Shown here: piece by piece, positions 1 through 10,000 of the stretch | How positions within the stretch are numbered: the stretch's first letter is position 1 | Layout of the letters: each line of letters begins with the position of its first letter | Assembly: GCF_004793475.1 (NCBI RefSeq) | Contig: NZ_SRYZ01000026.1 | Span: 1 to 56,722, forward strand | Reading direction: 5' to 3' | Length of the DNA: 56,722 nucleotides | Source of the DNA: Bacteroides muris (ex Afrizal et al. 2022) | Lineage (GTDB): Bacteria; Bacteroidota; Bacteroidia; Bacteroidales; Bacteroidaceae | Translations under genes and position numbers: made by a program | The notes under the pieces: model-generated | Databases searched by the model: none | What the model was told of the DNA's origin: nothing | Seen by the model: the letters and a program-made list of their open reading frames with translations, nothing else

Positions 1-79
1 ATATATGCGATATTTACAAATTAAAACTAGCAAGCTGAACTTGCGAAACTTAAATTATGTTATTCTATAATTTTTATGG

Positions 80-346
80 TTATGAAGAATTCAAGGCCCG
101 TTTCGGACTTGAAAAGAGAGGAAATGGTGTGGCATTGTTAATCTCACGGGCATAGACAATCTTCTCACCGATTTTATGGGTCGTATTACTTTTCACCAGT
201 TGTTTGTCACTATCCCATTTTAAAGGATCAATAGTATAACCAACCGAGAAACCGACTTCATTCTTCTTGCTGTTCCATCTTACCCGAATCATTACCTGCC
301 CGTTCTTCATTACATAGGCTCTTGTGCTAAAATTTGTCTTTTTCAT
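80..346 (-). pseudogene. N-terminal remnant of a tyrosine recombinase (integrase)
   Basis: The first 70 or so residues resemble the N-terminal Arm DNA-binding domain of Bacteroides conjugative-element or phage integrases: an opening like MKKTNFSTRAYV, then a strand pair and the phrase VGYTIDPLKWDSDKQ. Family members run to about 400 residues, with a SAM-like core domain and a catalytic R-H-R-Y domain. Here the ORF stops after 88 residues and its last 15 residues do not look like the family. Another frame (KSETGLEFF) may continue briefly, which suggests a frameshift followed by deletion. No catalytic domain lies in the window. It is best read as a scar of a former integrated element. The rest could lie left of position 1, but the in-window stop argues that it is broken. 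Confidence 0.6.
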
Positions 347-488
347 ACGTTTTATTTAATTTTACCGCGAATCTAAAGAGAAGATTTTAAAAGGGAAATG
401 GGCTGACACTACATGCATATGACTGATAGTACAAACTACTTTTCCATGGGTTTGCTTGCCTAATTCCAAGAGCGAAGATACGAAGACT

Positions 489-527
489 AATCGGGGGGAG
501 TAACCCCCTTTAACTACTCCCCCGATT
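489..527. terminator. G/C-rich hairpin in the 347-707 intergenic gap
   Basis: Arms at 489-502 and 515-527 pair as AATCGGGGG-GAGTA with TACTCCCCCGATT, with one bulged G. Flanks are AT-rich, so it may act as a terminator in either direction. Apart from this hairpin I see no gene or clear promoter in the 361 bases between the integrase remnant and the protease. Confidence 0.45.
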
Positions 528-707
528 TCTAAGAGTATATGATATTAATTGAATTTATATAGTAGATATCTTTTTATTATAGTGTTGATTATTAGTGTTT
601 TGTAACTCTTTTGAAAATCAGATAATATCATTCAGAGACTCCTCCAGGTCCACTAATGGCAAGGAGACAGAATAATTAGGTTCATTATTAACTAAAATAA
701 AATCCTT

Positions 708-1922
708 ATGAAAAAGTTCTTTTTGCTATTTTTGTGTGGAGGAATTTTATTTTCTTGCTCAAATGAAGAAAAAATGTCCAAATTAGATGTGGATGCTCAC
801 AACGTTACAAAAGATGCGATGATTGAAGAAGATGCGTATCAACTTTATGAAGACTTGCAGTCTTCACTTGTGAAAACAAGAAGTTTGAATGCATCATACC
901 CGGATAACTATGGAGGAAGTTATCTTGATAGCAATGGAGAGTTTGTTGTTTTAATTGTTGAAGGACAGGAAACGAAAAATTTGAATTTCGTACCAAAAGG
1001 TGCTGTTACAAAACCATGTAAATACTCATATAATGAGTTGCTTAATGTTCTTGATGTACTTACAGAGTACAAACTTTCGGACAATCGAGAAATTTATAAT
1101 AACTTTTTGGTATTTTATATAGATGATAAGCAGAATAGGATAATAGTGGAACTAACAGACTTTTCTGAAAATGCGAAACAGGCATTTAGAGAAAATGTTT
1201 CAAATTCGGAAACGATAATTTTTGTTGAAGCATCTGTTAAATATGAATTACCTGTAATTCCATTTGGTAATTCTAATAGCGAAGAAATTGAGTATAAACC
1301 TTCTTGTGCAATTGAAACAAGAGCCGCAAATTATCCTTTTTTAGCAGGGGCACCTTTTGGAAATATATCAATAGGTTATAGAGCTAAAAAAGATGGCAAG
1401 ATAGGATTGGTAACATGTGGACATTCGAATGCTCTTGGTAAAACATTTACAGTTAATGGTCAAACGATAGGTAAAATTACAGCGTGGATGTATAAAGGGA
1501 CTGTGGATGCTTCTTTTATTGAGATAACAAATTCAGATTATGAGGGTTCTAACCAATTATATAAATACCCAGGAAGTACAGCTAGTGGTGAAATAAGTCC
1601 TGACATTAAAGAATATGGTGTCGGCTTTACTGTTAATAAAATAGGTCAGACGACTCAGCGTACTTGGGGGGAAATTTATACGACAACTGCAAGAATTAAA
1701 GATAAAGATGAAGCTATAGAATTTTATCCAATGACAGGAACGAGATATAATTCAGCAGGTGGAGATAGTGGTGGCATTGTTTATTCGTATGTAAGCTCAA
1801 CAGATACACGATACACAGTGGGTATTCATAAAGGCTCTATGTTAGATGCGAGTGGTAACAAATGCTCTTTTTATGTTAAAGCCAATGATATTAAAAATGC
1901 TTTAAATGTTACACGGTACTAA
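708..1922 (+). CDS. Secreted S1-family (chymotrypsin/streptogrisin-like) serine protease lipoprotein
   Basis: 404 residues. A signal peptide ends in the lipobox LFSC with Cys17 as the lipidation site, so the protein is probably anchored in the outer membrane. Residues about 50-200 look like a pro-region; the stretch around FLVFYIDDKQNRIIVEL recalls the alpha-lytic protease propeptide. The catalytic domain follows from about 205. It shows all three triad positions: His239 in GLVTCGHS, Asp267 in GTVDASFIE, and Ser354 in GGDSGG. This spacing is right for S1 proteases of the alpha-lytic/streptogrisin type. It stands alone, between an integrase remnant and the convergent sulfatase gene, and is more AT-rich than the genes to its right, so horizontal origin is possible. 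Substrate unknown. Confidence 0.85.
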   Translation: MKKFFLLFLCGGILFSCSNEEKMSKLDVDAHNVTKDAMIEEDAYQLYEDLQSSLVKTRSLNASYPDNYGGSYLDSNGEFVVLIVEGQETKNLNFVPKGAVTKPCKYSYNELLNVLDVLTEYKLSDNREIYNNFLVFYIDDKQNRIIVELTDFSENAKQAFRENVSNSETIIFVEASVKYELPVIPFGNSNSEEIEYKPSCAIETRAANYPFLAGAPFGNISIGYRAKKDGKIGLVTCGHSNALGKTFTVNGQTIGKITAWMYKGTVDASFIEITNSDYEGSNQLYKYPGSTASGEISPDIKEYGVGFTVNKIGQTTQRTWGEIYTTTARIKDKDEAIEFYPMTGTRYNSAGGDSGGIVYSYVSSTDTRYTVGIHKGSMLDASGNKCSFYVKANDIKNALNVTRY

Positions 1923-1979
1923 CCATCATCTCCTTTTATGTAGCAAATAATATCTGTAATAAAAAGAGTCAAAACCGAT

Positions 1980-3470
1980 TTACTTGGTAGCCTCTTTCAT
2001 TAATTGTTCGAGATGCTTCACGATATCGGGATGCTGTGCAGCTACATCATGTTCTTCCCTGATGTCATTCTCTAGATTATAGAGTTGCATCTGTGTATTG
2101 CCTTTCCGTGTATTCGTAATGATTCCCTTCCATTTTCCCATGCGGATTGCTTTGTTTCCGATTCTGGGATTGGGATATTCCCAATATAAGTATTCGTGTT
2201 GCTTTTGCTCTTCTTTTTTACCGAGTAATGTAGGGAGGAAACTGATACCGTCTGTCGGTGGACAAGAAATCCCTGCTATCTCAGCCAAGGTAGGCATTAC
2301 ATCCTGGAAAGCACAAATATGATCACTTTCCGTACCAGGTTTGATATGTCCCGGCCATGTCATGATTGCCGGAACCCGGATTCCACCCTCATGCAGGAAA
2401 CATTTGCCCCATCCATATTCCGACTTGAAAAGACCGCCACTGTTGAACCAGGGCGAATCACTTCCACCGTTGAATGTGGCTCCGTTGTCGGAAGTGAAAA
2501 CAATAAGTGTATTCTCATATAGATTTTCTTTTTTCAATTTTTCTATCAATCCGCCTATTTGTTCATCAAAATAGCTGATCATTGCTGCATAGGTGGCATG
2601 TGGATAACGGCAGGGCAGATAACCCGCTTTGCCTGTATAGGGTTCTTCGTCACCGAACTTTTCTACATAATACTTCACCCAACGTTCAGGAGCCTGTAGG
2701 GATACATGTGGTAGGGGAGTAGTCCACATCAGGAAGAAAGGAGTGGATTGATTGGTACTGACGAATTTTAGAAGTTCATCGAAGATTAAGTCGTTAGCAT
2801 ATTCTTTTTGCGTATATTTGGCATAACTGGCCGGATCATTCGGGTCAGCATTTTTGTCTAAGGGACTTCGGTGCGGGTCGGTCACCTTGTTGGATAAATA
2901 GATACGTTCTTCATTCTTATATAAAAATGGTGGATAATACGTATGTGCCTGGCGCTGGCAGTTATATCCATAAAACTGATTGAAGCCCTGCTTGCCGGGC
3001 GTTCCTTCGGATCCCGGATAACCAAGTCCCCATTTTCCGAAACATCCGGTAGCATACCCTGCCTGTTGCATCATTCGTCCGATAGTCATCGTGTTGGCTT
3101 GCAAGGGGAACTGTCCTTCCAGTTCTTTATGCACATATACGGAATCATAGTTGTTGACGGCTCCGCGTTCGGTCATTTCATTATTGAAACGGATTTGTGA
3201 GTGTCCAGAGTGCATGCCCGTCATTAATACGCAACGTGCCGGAGCTGATACAGGCGAACCGGAATAATGCTGTGTCAGTTTGATGCCTTCTTTGCATAAA
3301 CGGTCGATGTTGGGTGTTTCTATTCTTTGTTGTCCGAAACACCCAATATCCCCATATCCCAGATCGTCCATTAAAATATAAATAATGTTGGGTTGTGTAT
3401 GTAAAGTCTGCCCTTGTAGATAACTGCCGCATAGGGCGGAAACACCGATAAATAAGTTCCTTTTATTCAT
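1980..3470 (-). CDS. Exported sulfatase (family S1, serine-type active site)
   Basis: 496 residues with a signal peptide (about 1-21). It hydrolyses sulfate esters, presumably on glycans, in the periplasm. Metal-binding DD (35-36) sits in ILMDDLGYGD. The active-site signature is SAPARCVLMTG, with Ser75 as the residue to be oxidised to formylglycine, so an anaerobic radical-SAM maturase would be needed; none lies in the window. A second metal site SDNGATFNGG follows further on. The ATG lies 12 nt after the stop of the GH20 gene, so the two are co-transcribed at the distal end of the Sus operon. Pairing with a hexosaminidase suggests a sulfated GlcNAc or GalNAc target, but the exact S1 subfamily cannot be assigned by eye. 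Confidence 0.9.
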   Translation of the reverse strand: MNKRNLFIGVSALCGSYLQGQTLHTQPNIIYILMDDLGYGDIGCFGQQRIETPNIDRLCKEGIKLTQHYSGSPVSAPARCVLMTGMHSGHSQIRFNNEMTERGAVNNYDSVYVHKELEGQFPLQANTMTIGRMMQQAGYATGCFGKWGLGYPGSEGTPGKQGFNQFYGYNCQRQAHTYYPPFLYKNEERIYLSNKVTDPHRSPLDKNADPNDPASYAKYTQKEYANDLIFDELLKFVSTNQSTPFFLMWTTPLPHVSLQAPERWVKYYVEKFGDEEPYTGKAGYLPCRYPHATYAAMISYFDEQIGGLIEKLKKENLYENTLIVFTSDNGATFNGGSDSPWFNSGGLFKSEYGWGKCFLHEGGIRVPAIMTWPGHIKPGTESDHICAFQDVMPTLAEIAGISCPPTDGISFLPTLLGKKEEQKQHEYLYWEYPNPRIGNKAIRMGKWKGIITNTRKGNTQMQLYNLENDIREEHDVAAQHPDIVKHLEQLMKEATK

Positions 3471-3482
3471 GATATTCTTTTT

Positions 3483-5042
3483 TTAATCCCATTTGTAATC
3501 TTGCGGCACTTCGCTTTTTAAAGCCGGCCCGAATTCATATCCTTGCTGTTCGAACCATTCTTTCTTTTGAAGCACGTGCTCATAGAAACGGGTAAAGTCC
3601 AGTGGCTCTCCCTGATACCACATCTGTTCTGCCAGTCCGATGATGCGGGGAAACAGGCGTTGGTCTATCATGCGTTCCGTCACTACGTCGTCTGTCCATA
3701 ATGCGCAGCTCATGCCGAGAATCAAAGGATTCTTTTCATTGCAGGCCTTGTTTGAAGGATTGTTCAAATACAAGTCTTTCAAGTCGAACGTGCGTTCTTT
3801 TGCATATCCCCGCCACGGAGTGAGCGGGAAGTTGAGATACGTATAGTAGTTGGAGCTGCAAATGACCGGATAGTTGTGTTTGAGTGCATTGCGGAGCGCT
3901 AAGTCTTTATGTCCACGGTAGTTCCACCATTGGATGACTGTATTGTCGGGCAGCGGATATCCGTCCTGATATACGACATCTCCCCAGAAGATGGCTTTGC
4001 GTCCCTTTTGCTTCAAGTGGTTTGCCATCTGTGCAGAGAACCATAGTTGGAGGTCGTGACTGTCTTTCAGATTCAACGCTGCTATTCTCTTTTGGCAGTC
4101 TTCACATTTGTTCCAATTCCCCTTCGGTGCTTCGTCTCCTCCCAAATGGATGTAGGGGGAGGGGAATAGTTCACATACTTCGTCCAATACGTTTTTCAGG
4201 AAAGTCAGCACCTCATCTTTTCCGGCACAGAATATGTTTTGGGTGAATCCATGTTGAGGCACTTCGACGGGCAGCCCGAAGCAGCCCAACTCCGAATGGG
4301 CGGAAAGAGCAGCTTCCGCGTGTCCCGGCATATCTATCTCGGGCACGATGGTGATATTGCGCTGGCTGGCATAGCTGATTACTTCACGTATCTCTTCCTG
4401 TGTGTAGAATCCGTGTTGTTCTTCTGCCTTTCCTACCGAACCTCCTATTTGGGCAAGGCGCGGATACCGCTTGATTTCTATCCGCCATCCCAACCCTTCC
4501 GTCAGGTGCCAGTGGAAATAGTTCATTTTAAGCAGGGAAGCCATGTCGATGTACTTTTTGATGGTGGATACCCGTTGGTACTGGCGTCCGGAATCCAGCA
4601 TAAAACAGCGCCATTGCATACTGGGGGAGTCGGTGATGTCGGCACAGGCAAAGGTAAGTTTCCCGGCCGGGCCCGAAACCCATTGACGCAAAGTCTGCAC
4701 GGCGTAGATGAATCCTCTTTCGCCGGAGGCGGTTATGGTCATCTGTTTCGGATTGATGCTTATCTTATATCCTTCGGGCGGAAGCGACGGGTCGTTCATC
4801 CAGCAGATGTGAGCGGTCGATGCGTTGGACTGCCATTTGACGGAAGAGTTGCGGAGCACTTCGCTACGCAAAAGGCTTACGTAAAATGCGGTGGTGTCCG
4901 CAGTGTACATGGGAATGTTCTTTCGTAAGGTGAGTTTGCCTTTTTTCATTTCCACTTGGTTGGGAGAGGGAAAGACGATTTGACCGCATGTGATGGCTGC
5001 ATAGGATACAAGCAGGAGAAGAATGGATAATCGGTGTTTCAT
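3483..5042 (-). CDS. Glycoside hydrolase family 20 beta-N-acetylhexosaminidase
   Basis: 519 residues with an N-terminal signal peptide. It removes terminal beta-linked GlcNAc or GalNAc by substrate-assisted catalysis. Residues about 25-130 form the GH20b-type N-terminal domain. The barrel begins near MQWRCFMLDSGRQYQ and shows the family patterns FHWHLTE, PEIDMPGHAEA and HLGGDEAP. The catalytic Asp-Glu pair is D303-E304. It is encoded downstream of susD, with a 15-bp hairpin between the two genes, and just upstream of the sulfatase. Together the pair would trim sulfated, GlcNAc-capped chains such as mucin O-glycans or keratan-like glycans; that target is an inference. Confidence 0.93.
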   Translation of the reverse strand: MKHRLSILLLLVSYAAITCGQIVFPSPNQVEMKKGKLTLRKNIPMYTADTTAFYVSLLRSEVLRNSSVKWQSNASTAHICWMNDPSLPPEGYKISINPKQMTITASGERGFIYAVQTLRQWVSGPAGKLTFACADITDSPSMQWRCFMLDSGRQYQRVSTIKKYIDMASLLKMNYFHWHLTEGLGWRIEIKRYPRLAQIGGSVGKAEEQHGFYTQEEIREVISYASQRNITIVPEIDMPGHAEAALSAHSELGCFGLPVEVPQHGFTQNIFCAGKDEVLTFLKNVLDEVCELFPSPYIHLGGDEAPKGNWNKCEDCQKRIAALNLKDSHDLQLWFSAQMANHLKQKGRKAIFWGDVVYQDGYPLPDNTVIQWWNYRGHKDLALRNALKHNYPVICSSNYYTYLNFPLTPWRGYAKERTFDLKDLYLNNPSNKACNEKNPLILGMSCALWTDDVVTERMIDQRLFPRIIGLAEQMWYQGEPLDFTRFYEHVLQKKEWFEQQGYEFGPALKSEVPQDYKWD

Positions 5043-5086
5043 ACAGGTTATCTTGATAATGGTTATTTGTAGGTAAAGTTAAGAAT

Positions 5087-5121
5087 AAACTGTCCAAAGT
5101 GGCAAACACTTTGGACAGTTT
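5087..5121 (-). terminator. Perfect 15-bp hairpin between susD and the GH20 gene
   Basis: Arms 5087-5101 and 5107-5121 (AAACTGTCCAAAGTG and its exact complement) enclose a 5-nt loop. On the minus strand it follows the susD stop and precedes the GH20 start, with only a weak T tract. It is a candidate attenuator or processing site giving more susCD than enzyme transcript. Confidence 0.65.
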
Positions 5122-5142
5122 TAATTGATTAAGGTCTATTTA

Positions 5143-6996
5143 TTAATTCTCACTTTCCCAACCGGGGTTTTGTTCGAGTTGAGGGTTTAACACTCGTTCG
5201 TTGCGTGGGATGGGGTTGAGGTAATAATAGTCGGGCCACAGATGAGTCTGTTGGGGATGGAACTCAAGATACCCTTCACTACCTCCACCGTCGATGGTGA
5301 CACTGACGCCGGGGAAGTCGGATGAACGTACAAATTGTCCGAGTTTCTTTTTCAGTGCATAGTGGCATTTCTTCCATCTTCTCAGGTCGTCGAAACGGAA
5401 ACCTTCGGAGAAGAGCTCGATGCGTCGCTCACGGCGAATCTCCCACAACAGGGGATTTACTTCGTAGTCGCCCGAATAATCGGAGTTTCCTTTGTCACGC
5501 TTCGGGTCGAAAGAAGCATTGATATTCGTAACAATCATCGGTGCTACATTAGCACGTGGGCGCAACTTGTTGATGGTAAGGTTGGCTACGGTCTGGTCGA
5601 ATTCGCCCAATTCGCACATGGCTTCCGCATAGTTCAGCATCACTTCTTCGATGCGGAAGATAGGCATATCCGTCTCCTCATTTCGTTGGCTACCCATGTC
5701 TAAGTAGCAGCAATAGTATTTCCAGTTGTTGTATCCGAAAGCTGATTTATACCACGGCTGGTTGTTCAAGAAGAAGTCGAAGTGTGGCGAGGCTCCTAAG
5801 ATACCGCCGATATATCCTTGACGGAACGGTAACGTTTTCTGCCGCTCTTTGGAAGTGCCGTATCCTATTCCTATACGCGTGCTGAGGCTGTCGATGAAAC
5901 TTCTGTCTTTAGGATTGTCGGTAAATTCCCATTTGTTGTCCCATGCGTCGTTCGATTTGCTACGGTCTACGGTGTAAGGCGGAGTGACGTGCAGCCATAG
6001 ACGGTGGTCGCGGTTGCTGAATTCATCGTACAGGTCTTCATCGCCTTTAAACAGAACGCTTGTCCAGCGTGGCTTACCATCCGAGCAAAGATAGCTGTCT
6101 ACCAAATCACGGGTAGGATTGTAGAACGATGTGGCAGTGGTTCCGCCGATACTTACAGCGTGTACCACACCGACGGTGTTCGAGTACTCTCTGTATAAAA
6201 TTACACCTGGAACGTCTTTCAGTTCCAGTGAGCAGAATAAGTCGTCATAGCAGTCGGCTACGTTGGGATACTTCTCTATCAGTTCGGCAGATACCCGCTT
6301 GCATTCTCGCAGGTAGGTTTCAGCATTACCCAAACCGTGGTATTTACGCCATGTACCTTCAAACAGACAGAAACGCGACAACAGTGCTTGCACGCAGGCT
6401 TTGTTGATGGTATTTGCCCCTTCGCCGTCTACATTGATATCCCTTTCGGCATCTTTCAAATCGTTCAGGATATGTTCGGCTATTTCATCTCTCGATGCTC
6501 TCGGGCCTTCGATTAATTCCGTCTCATCATCGCTCAATACGTGGTCAATCCAGGGCACACCGCCATAGGCCGACAGGAGAGAGAAGTAGCGGTAACTGCG
6601 GAAGAAATATCCCACAGAACGCCAGTGTTTTTTCTCCGTATCCGTCATATCGCTGCCTTCGATGCGGTCGAGCATTAAGTTCACACGGCGGATATAGCTG
6701 TAGTAACTCCATACAGTATTGTCTTTTGTGTCGGGAATAGTCACTAACTTCCGAATCCAGTTACTTTCGCTCGAACCTCTTGTCTGGTTGTACGAGATGT
6801 CGTCCGTAGAGTTTTCCGAACCGTATCCCAATGAAGGCAAGGTTTCGTACAGTCCCCAGGCGTAAGCCTTGAAGTTGTCGTATGTTTTAAAAGCTGTTTC
6901 GGCGGTCGGGTCTCCCAAAGGATACCTTTCCAGGAAATCATTATTAAGACAGCCGGTTAATAAAACCGTACATATCAGATATAAATATTTTCTCAT
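5143..6996 (-). CDS. SusD/RagB-family outer-membrane glycan-binding lipoprotein
   Basis: 617 residues from the chosen start. The frame is open to 7032, but that would overlap the susC stop; the ATG at 6996 gives MRKYLYLICTVLLTGC, a clean lipoprotein signal with Cys16, and leaves a 13-nt gap after susC. The N-terminal LNNDFLERYPLGDPTAETAF pattern, the TPR-like helices and the C-terminal ending in LNPQLEQNPGW are typical of the family. It acts at the cell surface as the lid and binding subunit for the partner SusC porin. It is encoded directly downstream of that partner, the standard arrangement. Confidence 0.93.
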   Translation of the reverse strand: MRKYLYLICTVLLTGCLNNDFLERYPLGDPTAETAFKTYDNFKAYAWGLYETLPSLGYGSENSTDDISYNQTRGSSESNWIRKLVTIPDTKDNTVWSYYSYIRRVNLMLDRIEGSDMTDTEKKHWRSVGYFFRSYRYFSLLSAYGGVPWIDHVLSDDETELIEGPRASRDEIAEHILNDLKDAERDINVDGEGANTINKACVQALLSRFCLFEGTWRKYHGLGNAETYLRECKRVSAELIEKYPNVADCYDDLFCSLELKDVPGVILYREYSNTVGVVHAVSIGGTTATSFYNPTRDLVDSYLCSDGKPRWTSVLFKGDEDLYDEFSNRDHRLWLHVTPPYTVDRSKSNDAWDNKWEFTDNPKDRSFIDSLSTRIGIGYGTSKERQKTLPFRQGYIGGILGASPHFDFFLNNQPWYKSAFGYNNWKYYCCYLDMGSQRNEETDMPIFRIEEVMLNYAEAMCELGEFDQTVANLTINKLRPRANVAPMIVTNINASFDPKRDKGNSDYSGDYEVNPLLWEIRRERRIELFSEGFRFDDLRRWKKCHYALKKKLGQFVRSSDFPGVSVTIDGGGSEGYLEFHPQQTHLWPDYYYLNPIPRNERVLNPQLEQNPGWESEN

Positions 6997-7009
6997 AATG
7001 CATGGGTTA

Positions 7010-10000
7010 TTAGAATGTAACATTGATACCAAGAGAGAATTTTCTCATAAACGGATATTCCCAAATGCCTTTTTGCAACATATCGGTTTCCAATCCTTCG
7101 GGCAAGTGGTCCCAAGTATAGAGATTTTCTCCACTGAAGAATACTTTCATTTCATCAAAATAGATGCGTTGCGACCACGTTTTGGGCAGCGTGTACGAAA
7201 GTGTGATATTCTGTAATTTCAAGTAAGATGCATCTGCCAGATACTTGGTTTGTTTCCAACGGTTGTAGGAGGTATTTACTGCATCGTTGGCATATACGCG
7301 CGGAAAGTGTGCGTTCGTGTTTTCGGGTGTCCAGAAGTCGAGCGTTTCTTTAAACAAGCTACCCCAGTTTCCGGTAGGCCATGCAATCTGGTCGGTACGC
7401 CAGTAATCGCGTTTGCCCACACCGCGTAGGAAAATAGACAAGTCAAATCCTTTCCAGCTTATTCCTGCGGTGATACCGTAGTGGAAGCGCGGTGTTGAGT
7501 TACCGATGATGCGTTGGTCACCTGGGTTGTCTGCCGTTCCCCGTCCACTCCAGATGGTTTCTGTATCATCGTCGAAGTTTTTGTATAGGATATCTCCTGG
7601 ATACACTTTTCCGGCTCCTTGCGGTTTAGGAATACCGGCTTTCAATGTTCCGTCTTCGTTGAAGTCGTCTACGGTGTAGAAACGGTCGGTGACGTATCCC
7701 CATATTTCTCCCATTTTCATACCTTTACGATAAATGTTGTCACCCAACAGGTTGGTTTCGTTGTTGTACTTCGTAATCTCGCTTTGTGAGTCGTATAGGT
7801 TGAAGCCAATCCGGTAACTCCAGTCTTTGTTGATGCGGTCTCTCCAGTTCAATTCCAATTCCCAACCATAGGTTTTCAGGTCGGCGGCATTCTGTTTGGC
7901 GGCAGTAGCACCGATTACCCACGGAAAGTCCATACCGGGAGCCAACATTCCTTTGGTGTCGCGGCGATACCAGTCGAAAGTACCGTTCAGGCGGTTATTG
8001 AAGAATCCGAAGTCGACACCGAAGTCCAGTGTATATACTTTCTCCCATGAGAAATTGTTGCTTACCATTACAGGAACTGCCAATGTAGTGGCTTTCTGTC
8101 CGTCTACTAACCATTCTGTGAGATAAGGCGCCATGGAAGGAATGTACGGATAATTGTCGGGGGTATTGTTAGGCTTCAGGATAATTTGGTTTCCGATAGA
8201 ACCCCACGAAGCGCGCAGTTTCAGGTTGGAAAGAATGTCTCTTGTTTTTTCCATAAATGGTTCTTCAGAGATTCTCCATCCGGCTGAGAAAGATGGGAAG
8301 AATCCGAAACGGTTCTTCTTCGGGAAACGGGAAGTTCCGTCGTAACGTCCGTTGGTTTCCAGCATATATTTGCCGGCATATGCATAATTGACACGGTAGA
8401 ACAAACCTCTGATGGCATATTCGTCAAAGCTATCGCTGACAGAAGCCGTACCGGTCGAGCCTGAAAGAGAAGGCAGATTTTCCAACAATACGTCCGTACG
8501 TTGCGACCATTGGGACTCCTTGTGGCTCTCTTCCTGGTTATATCCTCCCATGATGGCAATGTCGTGTTTGCCTATGGAGAAGTCGTAATTGGCAAATACG
8601 TTGATGGCATTGTAGTTGGTGGTTCCTTGTGTCAGGGCATAACTAGAGTTTTCCACATTGTTCAGGACTCCCGTAAAGTTGAAACCGATGTATCGGTATT
8701 TGTTGATATACATCCGGTTGTATTCGGTAGTGCGGTTAAATGTATATTCACCCGTTATTTTCAATCCTTTTAACGGAGATATGATAACACGGCCCAATGT
8801 GCGCAGGTCGTTTTTCTTGATAACTCTCGGTTCGCCATAACGTACATAAGTAGCCGATGTTTCGGCCGGATATACTACACCGTCTTGTTCATACGGCAGG
8901 ATGTTATGGTAAGATGGCAAAGCCATCGCACTTCCCCACACACCGTTGCGGCCGCCTTGCTCTACTTTATTTTGAGTAGAGTTGGCATATCTGATATCCA
9001 ACTGAGTGGTAAGCCATTTGTTGACATCCACGCTGAGGAAGCTGGACATATTGATACGGTCAAACTTGTCTTTGTCTGTTATCAAAATTCCGTCTTCACC
9101 GGTATATCCTAAACTTAAGCGGTAATTGGTGCGTTCGCTACCTCCCGATACGGAGAAACTGTGGTTCTGCATGAAGCCGAATTCTTCCATCATGTCGGCA
9201 AACATATCGTTTTCCCGCATTAAAAACAAATTGCCTTTGTCGTCAAATATATAACCGTTAGGATATTTGGAAGGGTCGCTTTGGTAGTCGCGTATGTATG
9301 ATTCCCACTGGGTGATGTTTTTTCCGTCCACATACGTGTCATTCGCCCATCCCATCTCCTTGTAGGCCAATACCGACTCCAATGGACTGGCTTTTTGCGG
9401 CAACTCCAATGCTTTCGAGAAGGAGAAGTTGTTATTATAGTTGAATTTGGGAGCCATATCTTTTTTACCTTGTTTTGTCGTTATCAAGATAACACCGAAA
9501 GCGGCACGCGCTCCATAGATAGCTGCCGAAGCGGCATCTTTCAGGATAGATACGGTTTCAATATCTTGTGGGTCAATCATATTGATATCCATCGGTACGT
9601 TGTTGACCAGCACCAAGGGCTCACCTCCGTTGATGGAAGTTGTTCCACGGATATTATATGTCATATTATCGCCGGGAGCACCTGTGGCCGATTCAATTTT
9701 CAAACCAGGCACAACACCTTGCAAAGCTGCCGATACATTGGTTATAGGACGGTCACCTAAGGATTCCTTAACGTTTACGGCTCCTACGGCTCCGGTCATA
9801 TTCACTTTTTTCTGTGTACCGAATCCGATAACTACAACTTCCTCCATTATTTGTGTGTCTTCCTGCAACTGTATGTTGAAGGATGTCTGGTTTTTCACAG
9901 GAACTTCTTGTGTGGTGTATCCGATATAAGTGATTCGGAGTTTACCATTTGCCGGAACTTCCAATGAGAATTCTCCGTTGAAGTTGGTAATAGTAGCTTG

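Noticed and set aside
13..700. Attachment site or complete mobile element at the left end
   Set aside because: Only an integrase N-terminal fragment is visible; no direct repeats or cargo genes were seen.
4239..4928. 229-codon ORF antisense to the GH20 gene
   Set aside because: Shadow of the hexosaminidase frame; no family features.
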